64,000 nucleotides of DNA, from positions 3,215,001 to 3,279,000 of the forward strand of contig NZ_CP140706.1 of assembly GCF_034555375.1 (NCBI RefSeq), read 5' to 3'. The translations under genes were made by a program, and so were the position numbers. Positions 51,610-61,800 of the stretch are shown here, in pieces; positions within the stretch are counted from its first letter, which is position 1; each line of letters opens with the position of its first letter. This stretch comes from Pseudomonas sp. B33.4. GTDB taxonomy: Bacteria > Pseudomonadota > Gammaproteobacteria > Pseudomonadales > Pseudomonadaceae. The notes below the pieces were generated by a model. The model was not told where the DNA came from, did no database searches, and saw only the letters and a list, made by a program, of their open reading frames with translations.

Positions 51610-52524
51610 ATGACGTACAGCTCAGACGACATTCTCCCTCCCTTCGAAGCCCTTCAAGCTGCCCTTACGGCTGCCAGAACCGGCTCCTTCACGGCTGCAG
51701 CCGAGGAACTGGAGGTTACCCATGCGACCATCAGTCGACGTGTGGAAATGGCTGAAAAATGGTTTCAATGCGCCTTGTTCGACCGGCATGCGCGCGGCGT
51801 CACCGTTACGGCCACGGGACAAATCGCTCTGGGCAAGGTTGCTCATGCCTTCGACCAGCTTAAACAAGCGCGACAGCTCCGGCCCGGCGGCCAGACTTTG
51901 CCCGTCGTAAAATTGGCCACGACGGCATCCTTCGCGCGTTTCTGGTTGATCCCGCGCTTGATCAAACTGGAAGGGTCGCCTCAGGATCTGCGTATCGAAC
52001 TGGTCACTTCTGCGCTGAATGCCAGCCTGTCCTCAGGCGAGGTCGATCTGGCCATCAGGTACGGGCGCGGACTGTGGAATGACGGAGACGAAGAGCCATT
52101 ATTCGACGAGTCGCTTTGTCCTGTGGCGTCACCTGACGTCATCGCCATGAACGAACAGCCGCTGTCCTTGATACAGAACACTGCACTGCTGCACACCGGC
52201 GATACGACATTGTGGCGAGCATGGATGAGCCATCACGGCAAACGCCTGACCTCCAGGCCCAGCGACAGGGTGCTGGGTGACTACGCCCAGGCAATCGAAG
52301 CCGCCCGCTCAGGGTTGGGCATCGCACTCTGGAATCCAGCGATTCACTCTCTCGAGGCATTCAATGGGCAATTGATTGCGTTGAATGCATTGAGCTGCCC
52401 AAGTCCGCTGAGGTTCTTCCTCCTGTCGAAGCCCGGGCCAGCTCACACCCCACCAATGAGGGTTCGGTCGAGGCTTCGCCGTTTGTTGAGTTTAAGCCAA
52501 GAGACGAAAACGACCGCCGACTAG
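51610..52524 (+). CDS. LysR-family transcriptional regulator
   Basis: A 304-residue LTTR of the GcvA-like type. Its helix-turn-helix is AARTGSFTAAAEELEVTHAT followed by ISRRVEMAEKWF. The substrate domain follows (KLATTASFARFWLIPRLIKL). The ATG at 51610 is preferred; a GTG two codons earlier is possible. There is no strong RBS. It has no obvious target gene beside it apart from the divergent exported hypothetical protein gene. Confidence 0.88.
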   Translation: MTYSSDDILPPFEALQAALTAARTGSFTAAAEELEVTHATISRRVEMAEKWFQCALFDRHARGVTVTATGQIALGKVAHAFDQLKQARQLRPGGQTLPVVKLATTASFARFWLIPRLIKLEGSPQDLRIELVTSALNASLSSGEVDLAIRYGRGLWNDGDEEPLFDESLCPVASPDVIAMNEQPLSLIQNTALLHTGDTTLWRAWMSHHGKRLTSRPSDRVLGDYAQAIEAARSGLGIALWNPAIHSLEAFNGQLIALNALSCPSPLRFFLLSKPGPAHTPPMRVRSRLRRLLSLSQETKTTAD

Positions 52525-52542
52525 CCGTTCGGCAAAGGCTGG

Positions 52543-52998
52543 TTAGTGATCGCTTGCCTGACGCCGCAACAAGTCATCGACCGCCCTAATGGCGAGGGGA
52601 TACCCGTCGGCGCCCATGCCGCAAATCACCGCATTGGCCACCCCTGACATGATCGAATGGCGGTGCAGTTCGTCCCGAGCATGGATATTCGACAGGTGCA
52701 GTTCAATCAGCGGTGTGTCGAGCAGCTTCAGCGCATCCAGTACCGGAATCGAGTGGAACGACAGGCCGGCCGGGTTGATGATGACGGCCGCACCTTGCTC
52801 GAACGCCTGTTGAATCCAGTCGACCATCACGCCTTCGTGGTTGGTTTGGCGAAAGTCGCAGATCAGGTCGAGTTCCTTGGCCAGTGTTTCACTGCGTTGC
52901 CGGATCTGCTCAAGGGTGGTGTGGCCGTAAATGTGCGGTTCACGGCGACCCAGCAGGTTGAGGTTTGGGCCGTTGAGGATGAAGACGGTGCGGTTCAT
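52543..52998 (-). CDS. aroQ: Type II 3-dehydroquinate dehydratase
   Basis: A 151-residue enzyme converting 3-dehydroquinate to 3-dehydroshikimate. It has NGPNLNLLGRREPHIYG with the catalytic Y24 and R19, NPAGLSFHSIPVLDAL with the catalytic histidine, and ELHLSNIHARDELHRHS. The gene lies 15 bp behind an MHS-family transporter gene and near a divergent LysR gene, so it is probably the inducible, catabolic copy for quinate or shikimate use and not the housekeeping enzyme. Confidence 0.94.
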   Translation of the reverse strand: MNRTVFILNGPNLNLLGRREPHIYGHTTLEQIRQRSETLAKELDLICDFRQTNHEGVMVDWIQQAFEQGAAVIINPAGLSFHSIPVLDALKLLDTPLIELHLSNIHARDELHRHSIMSGVANAVICGMGADGYPLAIRAVDDLLRRQASDH

Positions 52999-53013
52999 GG
53001 TTGTCCTGCTGCG

Positions 53014-54369
53014 TTATTTGGAGAGAAGGGCGGTAGCGCGAGTGTCGAGGGTGTAGTCACTGGCGACGGCGTTCAGGTCGATGCCGCGGGTTTCCGGGCC
53101 GATGACAATCATCGCGAGGGAGATCAGGTTGATCACCGCGCACAAGGTCACCAGCGGCCACGGCGAGTTGTTCGACTGGCTCATCAGCCACACGGCGATC
53201 ATCGGCATCGGCCCACCAATCACCAGGTTGGCGCCGGTGTAGGCCAGTGCCGAACCCGAATAGCGCACCTGGGTCGGGAACGCCTCGGCGAAAGCCACAG
53301 GCTGGATTCCGCTCTGGAACTGGGTGAAGCCCAGGAACAGCCCCATGATTGCCATGATGGCCGCAACGTTCAGCGTGTTGAGGATCGGGAAGTACACGAA
53401 CAGGATCAGCAGGGTCATGCAGGAACCCAGCGCCAAGGCCTTTTTCCGGCCCCAGCAATCAGACAGATAACCACCGGCCAGCGCACCGAAAATCGCGCAG
53501 ACGTTCGCCACCATCAGTGACATGAAGCCTGTCGACTGGCTGAAGCCCAAGTGCTTGGTCAGGTAGCTGAGGGAGAAAATCACGATCAGATAGAACAGCG
53601 CAGCGGGCGAGCAGAAAAACAGCATCAGGCGCAGGATGGTTTTGTAGTGGCTGCCGACCGCGGATTTGAGCGGGCTTTTTTCCTGTTTGACCGGGGTGTT
53701 TTTCAAGGCCACGAACGCCGGGGTCTCATCGACTTTCAGGCGGATGAAAATCGCCACCACGACCAGTAGGAAGCCCATCAGGAAAGGAATTCGCCAGCCA
53801 AAGCTTTCGAATTGCTCGCTTGATAGGCTCGCGGCCAGGCCCATCAACACACCATTGGCCAATATCTGGCTGAGCGGGGAGCACAAGCCGAGCATGCCGG
53901 AATAGCGCCCGCGGCGATCAGGGGAGGCGTGTTCCAGCGCCATCAGTTGTGCACCGGTGGACTCGCCGCCCAGCGCAAAGCCTTGAACGATCCGCAGCAA
54001 CACCAGCAGGATCGGCGCCCAGATACCCACTTGAGCGTAGGTGGGCAACAAACCCATCAGCACCGAAGCCAGACCCATCATGGTCACGGTGGCCAGCATC
54101 AGGTTACGGCGGCCGAGTTTGTCACCCAGGTAGCCACAGGTGATGGCGCCCAATGGCCGCGCGGCCAGGCCGACACCGAACGTTGCCAGGGACGCAAGCA
54201 GGCCGGCGGTTGGCTCCATCGCGGGGAAAAACAACTTGGGCAAAATGGTCGCGGACATCGCGCCATACAGTGTGAAGTCAAACCACTCCAGGGCTGTGCC
54301 GATGGTCGCAGCGGTCACCGCTTTGCGCGGCATGCGCGAATCATGAGTCTCGTGACTGATTGTGCTCAT
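53014..54369 (-). CDS. MHS-family MFS transporter (shikimate/quinate-like)
   Basis: A 451-residue proton symporter of the metabolite:H+ family. It shows ATIGTALEWFDFTLYGAMSA, GYLGDKLGRRNLM (motif between helices 2 and 3) and RIVQGFALGGESTGAQLMAL. ShiA, KgtP and ProP are relatives. With aroQ next in the operon, import of shikimate, quinate or dehydroshikimate is likely. The start at 54369 has GATGAG 7 bases upstream; ATGs 12 and 15 bp earlier have no RBS. Confidence 0.88.
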   Translation of the reverse strand: MSTISHETHDSRMPRKAVTAATIGTALEWFDFTLYGAMSATILPKLFFPAMEPTAGLLASLATFGVGLAARPLGAITCGYLGDKLGRRNLMLATVTMMGLASVLMGLLPTYAQVGIWAPILLVLLRIVQGFALGGESTGAQLMALEHASPDRRGRYSGMLGLCSPLSQILANGVLMGLAASLSSEQFESFGWRIPFLMGFLLVVVAIFIRLKVDETPAFVALKNTPVKQEKSPLKSAVGSHYKTILRLMLFFCSPAALFYLIVIFSLSYLTKHLGFSQSTGFMSLMVANVCAIFGALAGGYLSDCWGRKKALALGSCMTLLILFVYFPILNTLNVAAIMAIMGLFLGFTQFQSGIQPVAFAEAFPTQVRYSGSALAYTGANLVIGGPMPMIAVWLMSQSNNSPWPLVTLCAVINLISLAMIVIGPETRGIDLNAVASDYTLDTRATALLSK

Positions 54370-54489
54370 AAGGGTGCTCATCATTATTTTTATAGTGTCG
54401 GGATGCCCGGACGGTTCTGCGCAGTAGCGTCGCAATTGGCAGTCATCGTCGAGGTGGCTAGACGTTAGCGCATCTCGCTTGCAGAATAA

Positions 54490-54507
54490 TTATCGAAATC
54501 ACGATAA
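54490..54507. promoter_or_regulatory. Possible LysR site in the quinate/shikimate divergent promoter
   Basis: TTATCG and CGATAA flank 6 bases in the gap between the MHS transporter and LysR genes, 31 bp before the LysR ATG. Symmetry and position fit an LTTR operator. Confidence 0.45.
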
Positions 54508-54537
54508 ATAGATAAGCCAGCCTTATGGGTAGCAAAT

Positions 54538-55422
54538 ATGGAACTGCGTCATCTGAAAGCCTTTGTCGTTGCCGCTGACCTGCAGCACTTCAGTCGCGCC
54601 GCTGAGCAGTTGGGCGTTGCGCAGCCGGCACTGAGCCAGTTGATGCGAACCCTGGAGTCCGAGCTGGGCTTGGCATTGTTCCGCCGGGAAAACCGTGGCG
54701 TCGCGTTGACCGCTGCCGGCGAGGCATTTCTGCCCCATGCGCGGCAGTCCATCGAGTCCAGTGAACTGGCGATTGCTGCCGCACGGCGGGCGCGCCGTGG
54801 TGAAGTGGGCGAGCTCAACATCGGCTATCACTCGGCGCTATTCGAGGCCAATTTGCCGCAGTTGCTGCGGCATTACTTCAGCACTTTCCCGGAAGTAAAA
54901 GTGTCGCTGGTGGACGCCGGTATCCGCGCGCAGTTCGACATGTTGCTCGACCACAAACTGGACCTGGCCTTCGCCCGGGTCTTCAAGGACCATTTGCCGG
55001 AGCGCCTGCGCACCCATCATTTCAGCCAGTCGAGGCTGGTCTTGCTGATGCCGGACAACCATGAAATGGCGGACAGTTTTACCGGCGAACTGGCGACGCT
55101 GCGTCATGAGAAATTCGTGTTTCTACAGGACAGCGCCGGCATCGGTCTGACCTCACACACTCTCCAGGCGTGCCGGCAAAATCAGCTGCACCCCGAGAAC
55201 ATCATGCACGTGCCGTCGTTGATGAGCATTCCGGGGCTGGTGGCGGCCGGCATCGGCCTGAGCATCGTCCCGGAAACGATGACGCGGTTGACCATGCCGG
55301 GCATACGCATCGTGCCGCTGGCTCAAGCGGAAATGGTCAGTGAGCTTTCGCTGATTTCGCGGATTGATGAAAGGTCCAGCGCGGTGCTGCACTTCATTAA
55401 AGAGGCACAGGGTTGGGGATGA
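54538..55422 (+). CDS. LysR-family regulator of the transporter/aroQ pair
   Basis: A 294-residue LTTR. It begins MELRHLKAFVVAADLQHFSR and has AEQLGVAQPALSQLMRTLES as its helix-turn-helix, as in CatR/CbL-type regulators of aromatic catabolism. The C-terminal sensor domain spans about 90-290. It diverges from the MHS transporter and aroQ genes and very likely activates them in response to their substrate. Confidence 0.91.
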   Translation: MELRHLKAFVVAADLQHFSRAAEQLGVAQPALSQLMRTLESELGLALFRRENRGVALTAAGEAFLPHARQSIESSELAIAAARRARRGEVGELNIGYHSALFEANLPQLLRHYFSTFPEVKVSLVDAGIRAQFDMLLDHKLDLAFARVFKDHLPERLRTHHFSQSRLVLLMPDNHEMADSFTGELATLRHEKFVFLQDSAGIGLTSHTLQACRQNQLHPENIMHVPSLMSIPGLVAAGIGLSIVPETMTRLTMPGIRIVPLAQAEMVSELSLISRIDERSSAVLHFIKEAQGWG

Positions 55423-55484
55423 AATGCGCTGTTCATAGCGCATCACACATTGTCAGTCGCCGACAGGCTGAGTAAGCTGCGCCC

Positions 55485-56111
55485 ATGAATCAGCCATCCG
55501 TATCTACCTCCTCGCCGAGCACTCGCGGCCCCGCCGAACACGACATCCGTGACCAGATTGTCGCCGCGGCCAACGAGCATTTCAGCCAATATGGCTACGG
55601 TAAAACCACGGTTTCCGACTTGGCCAAAGCCATCGGTTTTTCCAAGGCGTACATCTATAAATTCTTTGACTCCAAGCAGGCAATTGGCGAGGCCATTTGC
55701 GCCAACTGTCTTGGGCAAATCGCTGCGGCAGTCGAACAAGCGGTTAATACCGAAGCGATTTCAGCCACCGAGCGTTTGCGCAGGTTGGTGAAAACCGTGA
55801 TCGCCACGGGCGTGGACCTGTTCTTCAACGATCGCAAGCTCTACGACATCGCCGCGTTTTCCGCTTCGGAGCGCTGGAACAGTGCCCAAGTGTACGAAGC
55901 GCAGATCAAGGGCTTTATCCTCGATATCGTGCGTCAAGGTCGAGAGGCGGGGGAGTTCGAGCGCAAGACCCCGCTGGACGAGACCGTCGAGGCGATCAAT
56001 CTGGCGTTGCGGCCTTTCGTCAATCCGCTGCTGTTGCAACACAATCTGGATTTGATCGAACAAGCGCCCACGCTGACCACCAATCTCATCCTGCGCAGCC
56101 TCATGCCTTGA
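55485..56111 (+). CDS. TetR/AcrR-family repressor
   Basis: A 208-residue regulator. The N-terminal HTH reads FSQYGYGKTTVSDLAKAIGF then SKAYIYKFFDSKQAIGEAI (about residues 30-75), and an all-helical ligand domain follows. Downstream on the same strand come a FadL-like channel and an RND efflux pair whose promoters share a 24-bp inverted repeat. The regulator is the best candidate to bind it. No copy of that repeat was seen before its own gene. Confidence 0.88.
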   Translation: MNQPSVSTSSPSTRGPAEHDIRDQIVAAANEHFSQYGYGKTTVSDLAKAIGFSKAYIYKFFDSKQAIGEAICANCLGQIAAAVEQAVNTEAISATERLRRLVKTVIATGVDLFFNDRKLYDIAAFSASERWNSAQVYEAQIKGFILDIVRQGREAGEFERKTPLDETVEAINLALRPFVNPLLLQHNLDLIEQAPTLTTNLILRSLMP

Positions 56112-56221
56112 CCCATCGCTGAGCAAGGTTTTCAGGCGATTCGGGTTAAGGCGACATCCCCGTTATTAAGTTTCCTGTTCCCGGTACATGAGTGCCCGGA
56201 GGGCGTTGAATTTTGCTTGAT

Positions 56222-56256
56222 GTGACCATTGACTGAATCGGTCACATGGATAATAT
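56222..56256 (+). promoter_or_regulatory. Promoter with overlapping TetR-type operator, FadL-like gene
   Basis: A -35 TTGACT (56229) and -10 TAATAT (56251) are 16 bases apart. GTGAC (56222) and GTCAC (56241) form the ends of a 24-bp inverted repeat that encloses the -35 box; outer bases extend the arms to 7 bp. The same arrangement occurs before the efflux genes at 57649. The gene starts at 56311. Confidence 0.6.
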
Positions 56257-56310
56257 GGTTTCGCTGTAGTGCTCGATGTTCTATTCCAGTGATCTACATA
56301 GAGTCCAATA

Positions 56311-57582
56311 ATGAAAAAAACAATGCTCAAGAGCCCCGTGGGCCTGGCCTTCGTGCTTGCGTCTTCCAATGTGTTTGCCGGTGGCTTTGCACTCAACGAA
56401 CAAAGCATCAGCGGGATGGGCTCCGGTTTTGCCGGGCGCTCTTCATCAGCCGAAGACGCCAGTACAGTCTTTGGCAACCCGGCGGGCATGGCCCGGCTTA
56501 AACAAGAGCAGGTCAGCGTGGGCTCGGCGACGCTGTTCGCCAAGTCAGATATCAGCCGCACGCGCAGTACGTTCGGTGGCAACGAAGACGGCGACATGGT
56601 GCCGACGACCACCGTACCGATGGGGTATTACGTCAAACCGATTGATGACCACTGGGCATTTGGCGTCGGATTTTATGTACCGTTCGGTCTGATCACCGAC
56701 TACGGCAGTGGCTTTGCCGGACGCTATTACGCCAACAAGAGTGAAGTCACCACGCTGACTTTCCAGCCGACCATCAGCTACGCCTTTAACGAAAAAGTCT
56801 CGATCGGCTTCGGTCCGACCATTAACCGTATCAGCGGCGAGATATCGGGCATGGTGCCCAATCCACTCAGCCCGGGGCGTAATGACGGCAAGCTCAAAAG
56901 CACGGGCGATGATACCGCGCTGGGTTTCAACGCCGGCGTGCTGGTGCAGGCCACAGACCGAACCCGCCTGGGGCTGACCTACCACTCCAAAGTCAGTTAC
57001 CACCTGGATGCGAAAACCAAGGTCACCGATGGCATCTTCAGCGTGCTGGGCGTCAGCGGCCGCAGCTATGACGCGTCGCTGGACGTGGACACGCCGGAGT
57101 CGGTGGATTTTTCGGTCACGCATCAATTCAATAACGACTGGACGCTTTATCTGGGCAGTACCTGGACGCGCTGGAGCCGCTTCAAGGAGCTGACGATCGA
57201 GAACAGTGGCTTGCCGCCGTTGCTGAGCGGCCAACTGGGCACGATCAGCGAAGAGCAGAACTGGCACGACACCTGGGCTCACGCGATCGGTGCGGCCTAT
57301 CAACTGAATAACCAATGGGTGCTTCGTGCCGGTTTTTCGGTTGATCAGTCACCGGCCAACAACACCAATCGGGGGCCGCGCATTCCGACGGGCGACCGCA
57401 AGGTGCTCAGCTTCGGTGCAGGCTGGACGCCCTTGGAAAATGTCACGATCGACCTGGCTTATTCCTACCTGTGGGAGGAGAGCGTCGAGATCAACGACAC
57501 CTCGGCATCGAGAGGTGCCTACAGTGCCCGATACAAGAACAGTGCGAGCGGGCTGGGGACTTCGGTGAGCTACCGTTTTTAG
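56311..57582 (+). CDS. FadL/OmpP1-family outer-membrane channel
   Basis: A 423-residue outer-membrane protein. A signal peptide covers residues 1-22 (ASSNVFA-GG). The mature N-terminus GGFALNEQSISGMGSGFAGR and EDASTVFGNPAGMARL is the FadL plug signature, and the C-terminal strand ends GTSVSYRF. FadL channels admit long-chain fatty acids and hydrophobic compounds. The shared operator with an RND exporter suggests handling of a toxic hydrophobic molecule. Confidence 0.92.
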   Translation: MKKTMLKSPVGLAFVLASSNVFAGGFALNEQSISGMGSGFAGRSSSAEDASTVFGNPAGMARLKQEQVSVGSATLFAKSDISRTRSTFGGNEDGDMVPTTTVPMGYYVKPIDDHWAFGVGFYVPFGLITDYGSGFAGRYYANKSEVTTLTFQPTISYAFNEKVSIGFGPTINRISGEISGMVPNPLSPGRNDGKLKSTGDDTALGFNAGVLVQATDRTRLGLTYHSKVSYHLDAKTKVTDGIFSVLGVSGRSYDASLDVDTPESVDFSVTHQFNNDWTLYLGSTWTRWSRFKELTIENSGLPPLLSGQLGTISEEQNWHDTWAHAIGAAYQLNNQWVLRAGFSVDQSPANNTNRGPRIPTGDRKVLSFGAGWTPLENVTIDLAYSYLWEESVEINDTSASRGAYSARYKNSASGLGTSVSYRF

Positions 57583-57648
57583 TCGGGCCTGTCAGTCGAT
57601 TTGCAGGCCGATATTGCTGATGGTCAGGATGCAGTTATTTCTCATGTA

Positions 57649-57684
57649 GTGACTATTGACGATAATGGTCACAAGACTGAGAAT
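57649..57684 (+). promoter_or_regulatory. Promoter with overlapping TetR-type operator, RND efflux genes
   Basis: GTGAC (57649) and GTCAC (57668) bound a 24-bp repeat that is 18/24 identical to the one before the FadL-like gene. A -35 TTGACG (57656) and weaker -10 GAGAAT (57679) are 17 bases apart, and the -35 falls inside the repeat. The gene starts at 57719. Confidence 0.6.
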
Positions 57685-57718
57685 ATGATGATCATCCTAT
57701 TCCTCAGTAAGGGAATCT

Positions 57719-58828
57719 ATGCGCCGGCTCCGACCTTTCCCCATTGCCGCATGCTTGTTGCCTCTCGCCCTGAGCGCCTGTGGCGAATCTTCCAGCGTTG
57801 CAGATCCCCGCACACAGGCGCCACTGGTCAGATCCGCTGCCGTTCAGGCATCAGCCGATGTCGCTCGCTCTTTCACCGGAGTGGTCGCGGCGCGCGTTCA
57901 GGGCGACCTGGGGTTTCGCGTTTCGGGCAAGGTGCTCGAACGTCTGGTTGATACGGGGGAGGTCGTCAAGCGCGGGCAGCCGCTGATGCGTCTCGACCCG
58001 ATCGACCTCGGACTGCAAGCGCGGGCGCAGCAGGCGGCGGTCATCGCAGCTCGCGCCAGCGCCAAACAGACAGCCGACGATGAGGCTCGCTATCGCAAAC
58101 TGGTCGGCGTTGGCGCCATTTCGGCATCAGCTTACGATCAGTTCAGAGCCGCCGCAGAGACTGCAAAAGCGCAGCTCAACGCCGCGCAAGCGCAAGCCGA
58201 CGTGGCCCGCAATGCTTCGGGTTATGCGCTGCTGGTCGCTGATGCGGACGGCGTGGTGGTGGAAACCCTCGCTGAACCGGGCCAAGTGGTCAGCCCGGGA
58301 CAACCGGTGGTGCGATTGGCCTGCGCAGGGCAACGCGAGGCCATCGTGCATCTGCCGGAAACGTTGCGTCCGGCAGCCGGTTCCAACGCGCAAGCCAGCC
58401 TTTACGGAGTGAACTCAGCGCCTGTCACGGTAAGTCTCAGGTTGCTTTCGGACTCTGCAGACCGTACGACGCGCACATTCGAAGCGCGGTATGTGCTCGA
58501 GGGGCCGCTGGCCAATGCGCCGATCGGTGCGACCGTGACCCTCAGCATTGCCGAAGGCGCCACGCAGACACAAGCGTTACAAGTCCCCATCGCCGCCGTT
58601 TACGACCCGGGCAAAGGACCCGGTGTGTGGGTGATCACCGGAACACCGGCAAAGGTGGCTTGGCGAGCGGTTCAGGTGCTGGGGTTGAGCGATGATTCGG
58701 CGCGCATCGCCGGCGACCTCACTGCCGGTGAGCAGGTTGTAGCGTTGGGCGCACATCTGCTGCGCGATGGCGAAGAGGTGCGATTGCCCCAACAGAGCGA
58801 AACCAGCGTTGCCGGGAGCCGTCCATGA
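57719..58828 (+). CDS. RND efflux periplasmic adaptor lipoprotein
   Basis: A 369-residue membrane-fusion protein. It has a lipoprotein signal with lipobox LSAC (C21). The barrel-sandwich lipoyl halves are GDLGFRVSGKVLERLVDTGE and a later DGVVVETLAEPGQVVSPGQP, around a short helical hairpin (about 95-150). A beta-barrel domain follows. It links the inner-membrane pump encoded next to an outer-membrane channel; no TolC-type gene is in the window. RBS AAGGGA precedes the ATG, and the stop overlaps the pump gene by 4 bp. Confidence 0.91.
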   Translation: MRRLRPFPIAACLLPLALSACGESSSVADPRTQAPLVRSAAVQASADVARSFTGVVAARVQGDLGFRVSGKVLERLVDTGEVVKRGQPLMRLDPIDLGLQARAQQAAVIAARASAKQTADDEARYRKLVGVGAISASAYDQFRAAAETAKAQLNAAQAQADVARNASGYALLVADADGVVVETLAEPGQVVSPGQPVVRLACAGQREAIVHLPETLRPAAGSNAQASLYGVNSAPVTVSLRLLSDSADRTTRTFEARYVLEGPLANAPIGATVTLSIAEGATQTQALQVPIAAVYDPGKGPGVWVITGTPAKVAWRAVQVLGLSDDSARIAGDLTAGEQVVALGAHLLRDGEEVRLPQQSETSVAGSRP

Positions 58829-61800
58829 GTCAGGGGCGCTTCAACCTTTCGGCCATCGCCGTGCGCGAGCGGGCAATCACGGTGTTCCTGATTTTTCTGA
58901 TCGCTGTTGCAGGGACGTTGTCGTTCTTTGAGTTGGGACGTGCGGAAGATCCACCGTTTACGGTCAAGCAGCTGACCGTGATTACCGCGTGGCCGGGCGC
59001 GACGGCGCAAGAGATGCAGGATCAGGTCGCCGAACCCCTTGAAAAGCGCCTGCAAGAACTCAAGTGGTACGACCGCTCGGAAACCTACACTCGCCCTGGA
59101 CTGGCGTTCACGATGGTGTCGTTGCTCGATAGCACGCCGCCCTCGCAAGTGCAGGAAGAGTTCTATCAAGCACGCAAGAAACTCGACGATGAAGCCATCA
59201 GGCTGCCGGCCGGTGTGATCGGGCCGATGGTCAACGATGAGTTTTCCGACGTGACCTTCGCGCTGTTCGCCTTGAAAGCCAAAGGCGAGCCGCAGCGCTT
59301 GCTGGTGCGTGATGCCGAAGCCATGCGCCAGCGTCTGCTGCATGTGCCGGGGGTGAAGAAGATCAACATCATCGGTGAGCAGGCCGAGCGCATCTACGTT
59401 TCGTTTTCCCATGACCGGTTGGCCACCCTCGGCTTGTCACCGCAGGAGATCTTCGCCGCGCTGAACAGTCAGAACGTGCTGACGCCCGCCGGCTCCATCG
59501 AAACCAATGGGCCACAGGTGTTTCTGCGTCTCGACGGTGCTTTCGACAAGGTGCAGAAAATTCGCGACACACCGGTCTCCGTGCAGGGGCGCACACTCAA
59601 ACTCTCTGATGTCGCGACGGTTGAACGCGGGTACGAAGACCCGGCGACTTTTGTTGTGCGCAATAACGGTGAAGACGCGTTGCTGCTGGGTGTGGTGATG
59701 CGCGAGGGCTGGAACGGTCTGGATCTGGGCAAGGCGCTGGATGCGGAGACCGCGCGGATCAATGCGGAAATGCCATTGGGCATGACCCTCGCCAAAGTCA
59801 CCGACCAGGCGGTCAATATCGACTCGGCGGTCGGCGAGTTCATGGTCAAGTTTTTCGTCGCGCTGCTGGTGGTCATGCTCGTGTGCTTTCTCAGCATGGG
59901 CTGGCGGGTCGGGGTGGTAGTCGCCGCGGCTGTGCCGTTGACCCTGGCGATCGTGTTCGTGGTGATGGCCGCCACCGGCAAGAACTTTGATCGCATCACC
60001 CTCGGGTCATTGATCCTCGCGCTCGGGCTGCTGGTCGATGACGCGATCATCGCCATTGAAATGATGGTGGTGAAAATGGAGGAGGGCTACGACCGCATCA
60101 AAGCATCTGCCTATGCCTGGAGCCATACGGCGGCGCCGATGCTGTCCGGTACGCTGGTGACTGCAATCGGCTTTTTGCCGAACGGTTTTGCCCAGTCCAC
60201 TGCCGGCGAGTACACCAGCAATATGTTCTGGATCGTCGGCATCGCGCTGATCGCTTCCTGGGTTGTCGCGGTGGCGTTCACCCCGTATCTGGGCGTGAAG
60301 TTGTTGCCGGACATCAAGAAGGTCGAAGGCGGCCACGCGGCGATCTACAACACGCCGAATTACAACCGCTTCCGCCGGCTGCTGACTGCGGTGATTGCTC
60401 GCAAATGGCTGGTGGCAGGTACGGTGGTCACGCTGTTTTTCGTTGCGGTTCCAGGCATGGGGCTGGTGAAGAAGCAGTTTTTTCCGACCTCCGACCGTCC
60501 CGAGGTGATGATCGAGGTGCAAATGCCTTACGGGACCTCGATCGAGCAGACCAGCGCCACGGCCGCCAAGGTCGAGGCCTGGTTGCACAAGCAGGATGAG
60601 GCCAAAATCGTCACGGCCTATATCGGCCAAGGTGCGCCACGTTTCTTCCTGGCGATGGCGCCAGAATTACCCGATCCTTCTTTTGCCAAAATCGTGGTGC
60701 TCACGGACAGTCAGGAAGCACGCGAAACCCTCAAGTTGCGCTTGCGTGAAGCGGTTGCTGAAGGCCTCGCGCCGGAGGCTCGTGTGCGGGCCACGCAAAT
60801 TGTCTTTGGTCCTTATTCGCCGTTTCCGGTTGCCTACCGGGTGATGGGGCCTGAGCCGGCGAAGTTGCGCGACATCGCCGAGCAGGTTCGCGGCGTGCTG
60901 CAAGACAGCCCAATGATGAGAACGGTGAACACTGACTGGGGACCGCTGACCCCGACATTGCATTTCAGTCTCGATCAGGACCGTCTGCAAGCCGTGGGGC
61001 TGACGTCGAATGCGGTTGCCCAGCAACTGCAGTTTCTGCTGAGCGGAGTGCCGATCACCGCGGTGCGCGAGGATATTCGTTCTGTGCAGGTCGTCGGGCG
61101 TGCGGCGGGCAATATCAGGCTCGACCCGGCGCAAATCAAAGGCTTCACTCTGGTCGGCGCGGAGGGGCAACGCATCCCGTTGTCGCAGATCGGCGAGGTC
61201 GATGTGCGCATGGAAGATCCGATTCTGCGCCGCCGTGACCGCACGCCGACCATCACCGTGCGGGGCGACATTGCCGAAGGTTTGCAGCCTCCGGATGTGT
61301 CGGGTGAGATCCTCAAGCAATTGCAGCCGATCATTGAAAAACTGCCTTCGGGTTACCGAATCGAGCAGGCGGGTGCCATCGAGGAGTCCGGCAAAGCGGG
61401 CAAGGCGATCTTGCCCTTGCTGCCGATCATGATCGCCATGACGCTGCTGATCATCATGGTGCAGGTGCGTTCGATCGCGGCGATGATCATGGTCTTCCTC
61501 ACCTCGCCATTAGGCTTGATTGGCGTGGTGCCGACGCTGCTTATCTTCAATCAGCCATTTGGCATCAATGCGCTGGTCGGGTTGATTGCGCTGTCGGGAA
61601 TCCTGATGCGCAATACGTTGATTCTGATCGGGCAAATCCATCACAACACGCTGGAAGGACTGGACCCGTTCCACGCCGTGGTCGAAGCCACGGTGCAACG
61701 TGCGCGGCCGGTACTGCTGACGGCGCTGGCGGCCATTTTGGCGTTTATTCCGCTGACACACTCGGTGTTCTGGGGGACGCTGGCTTACACCCTGATTGGC

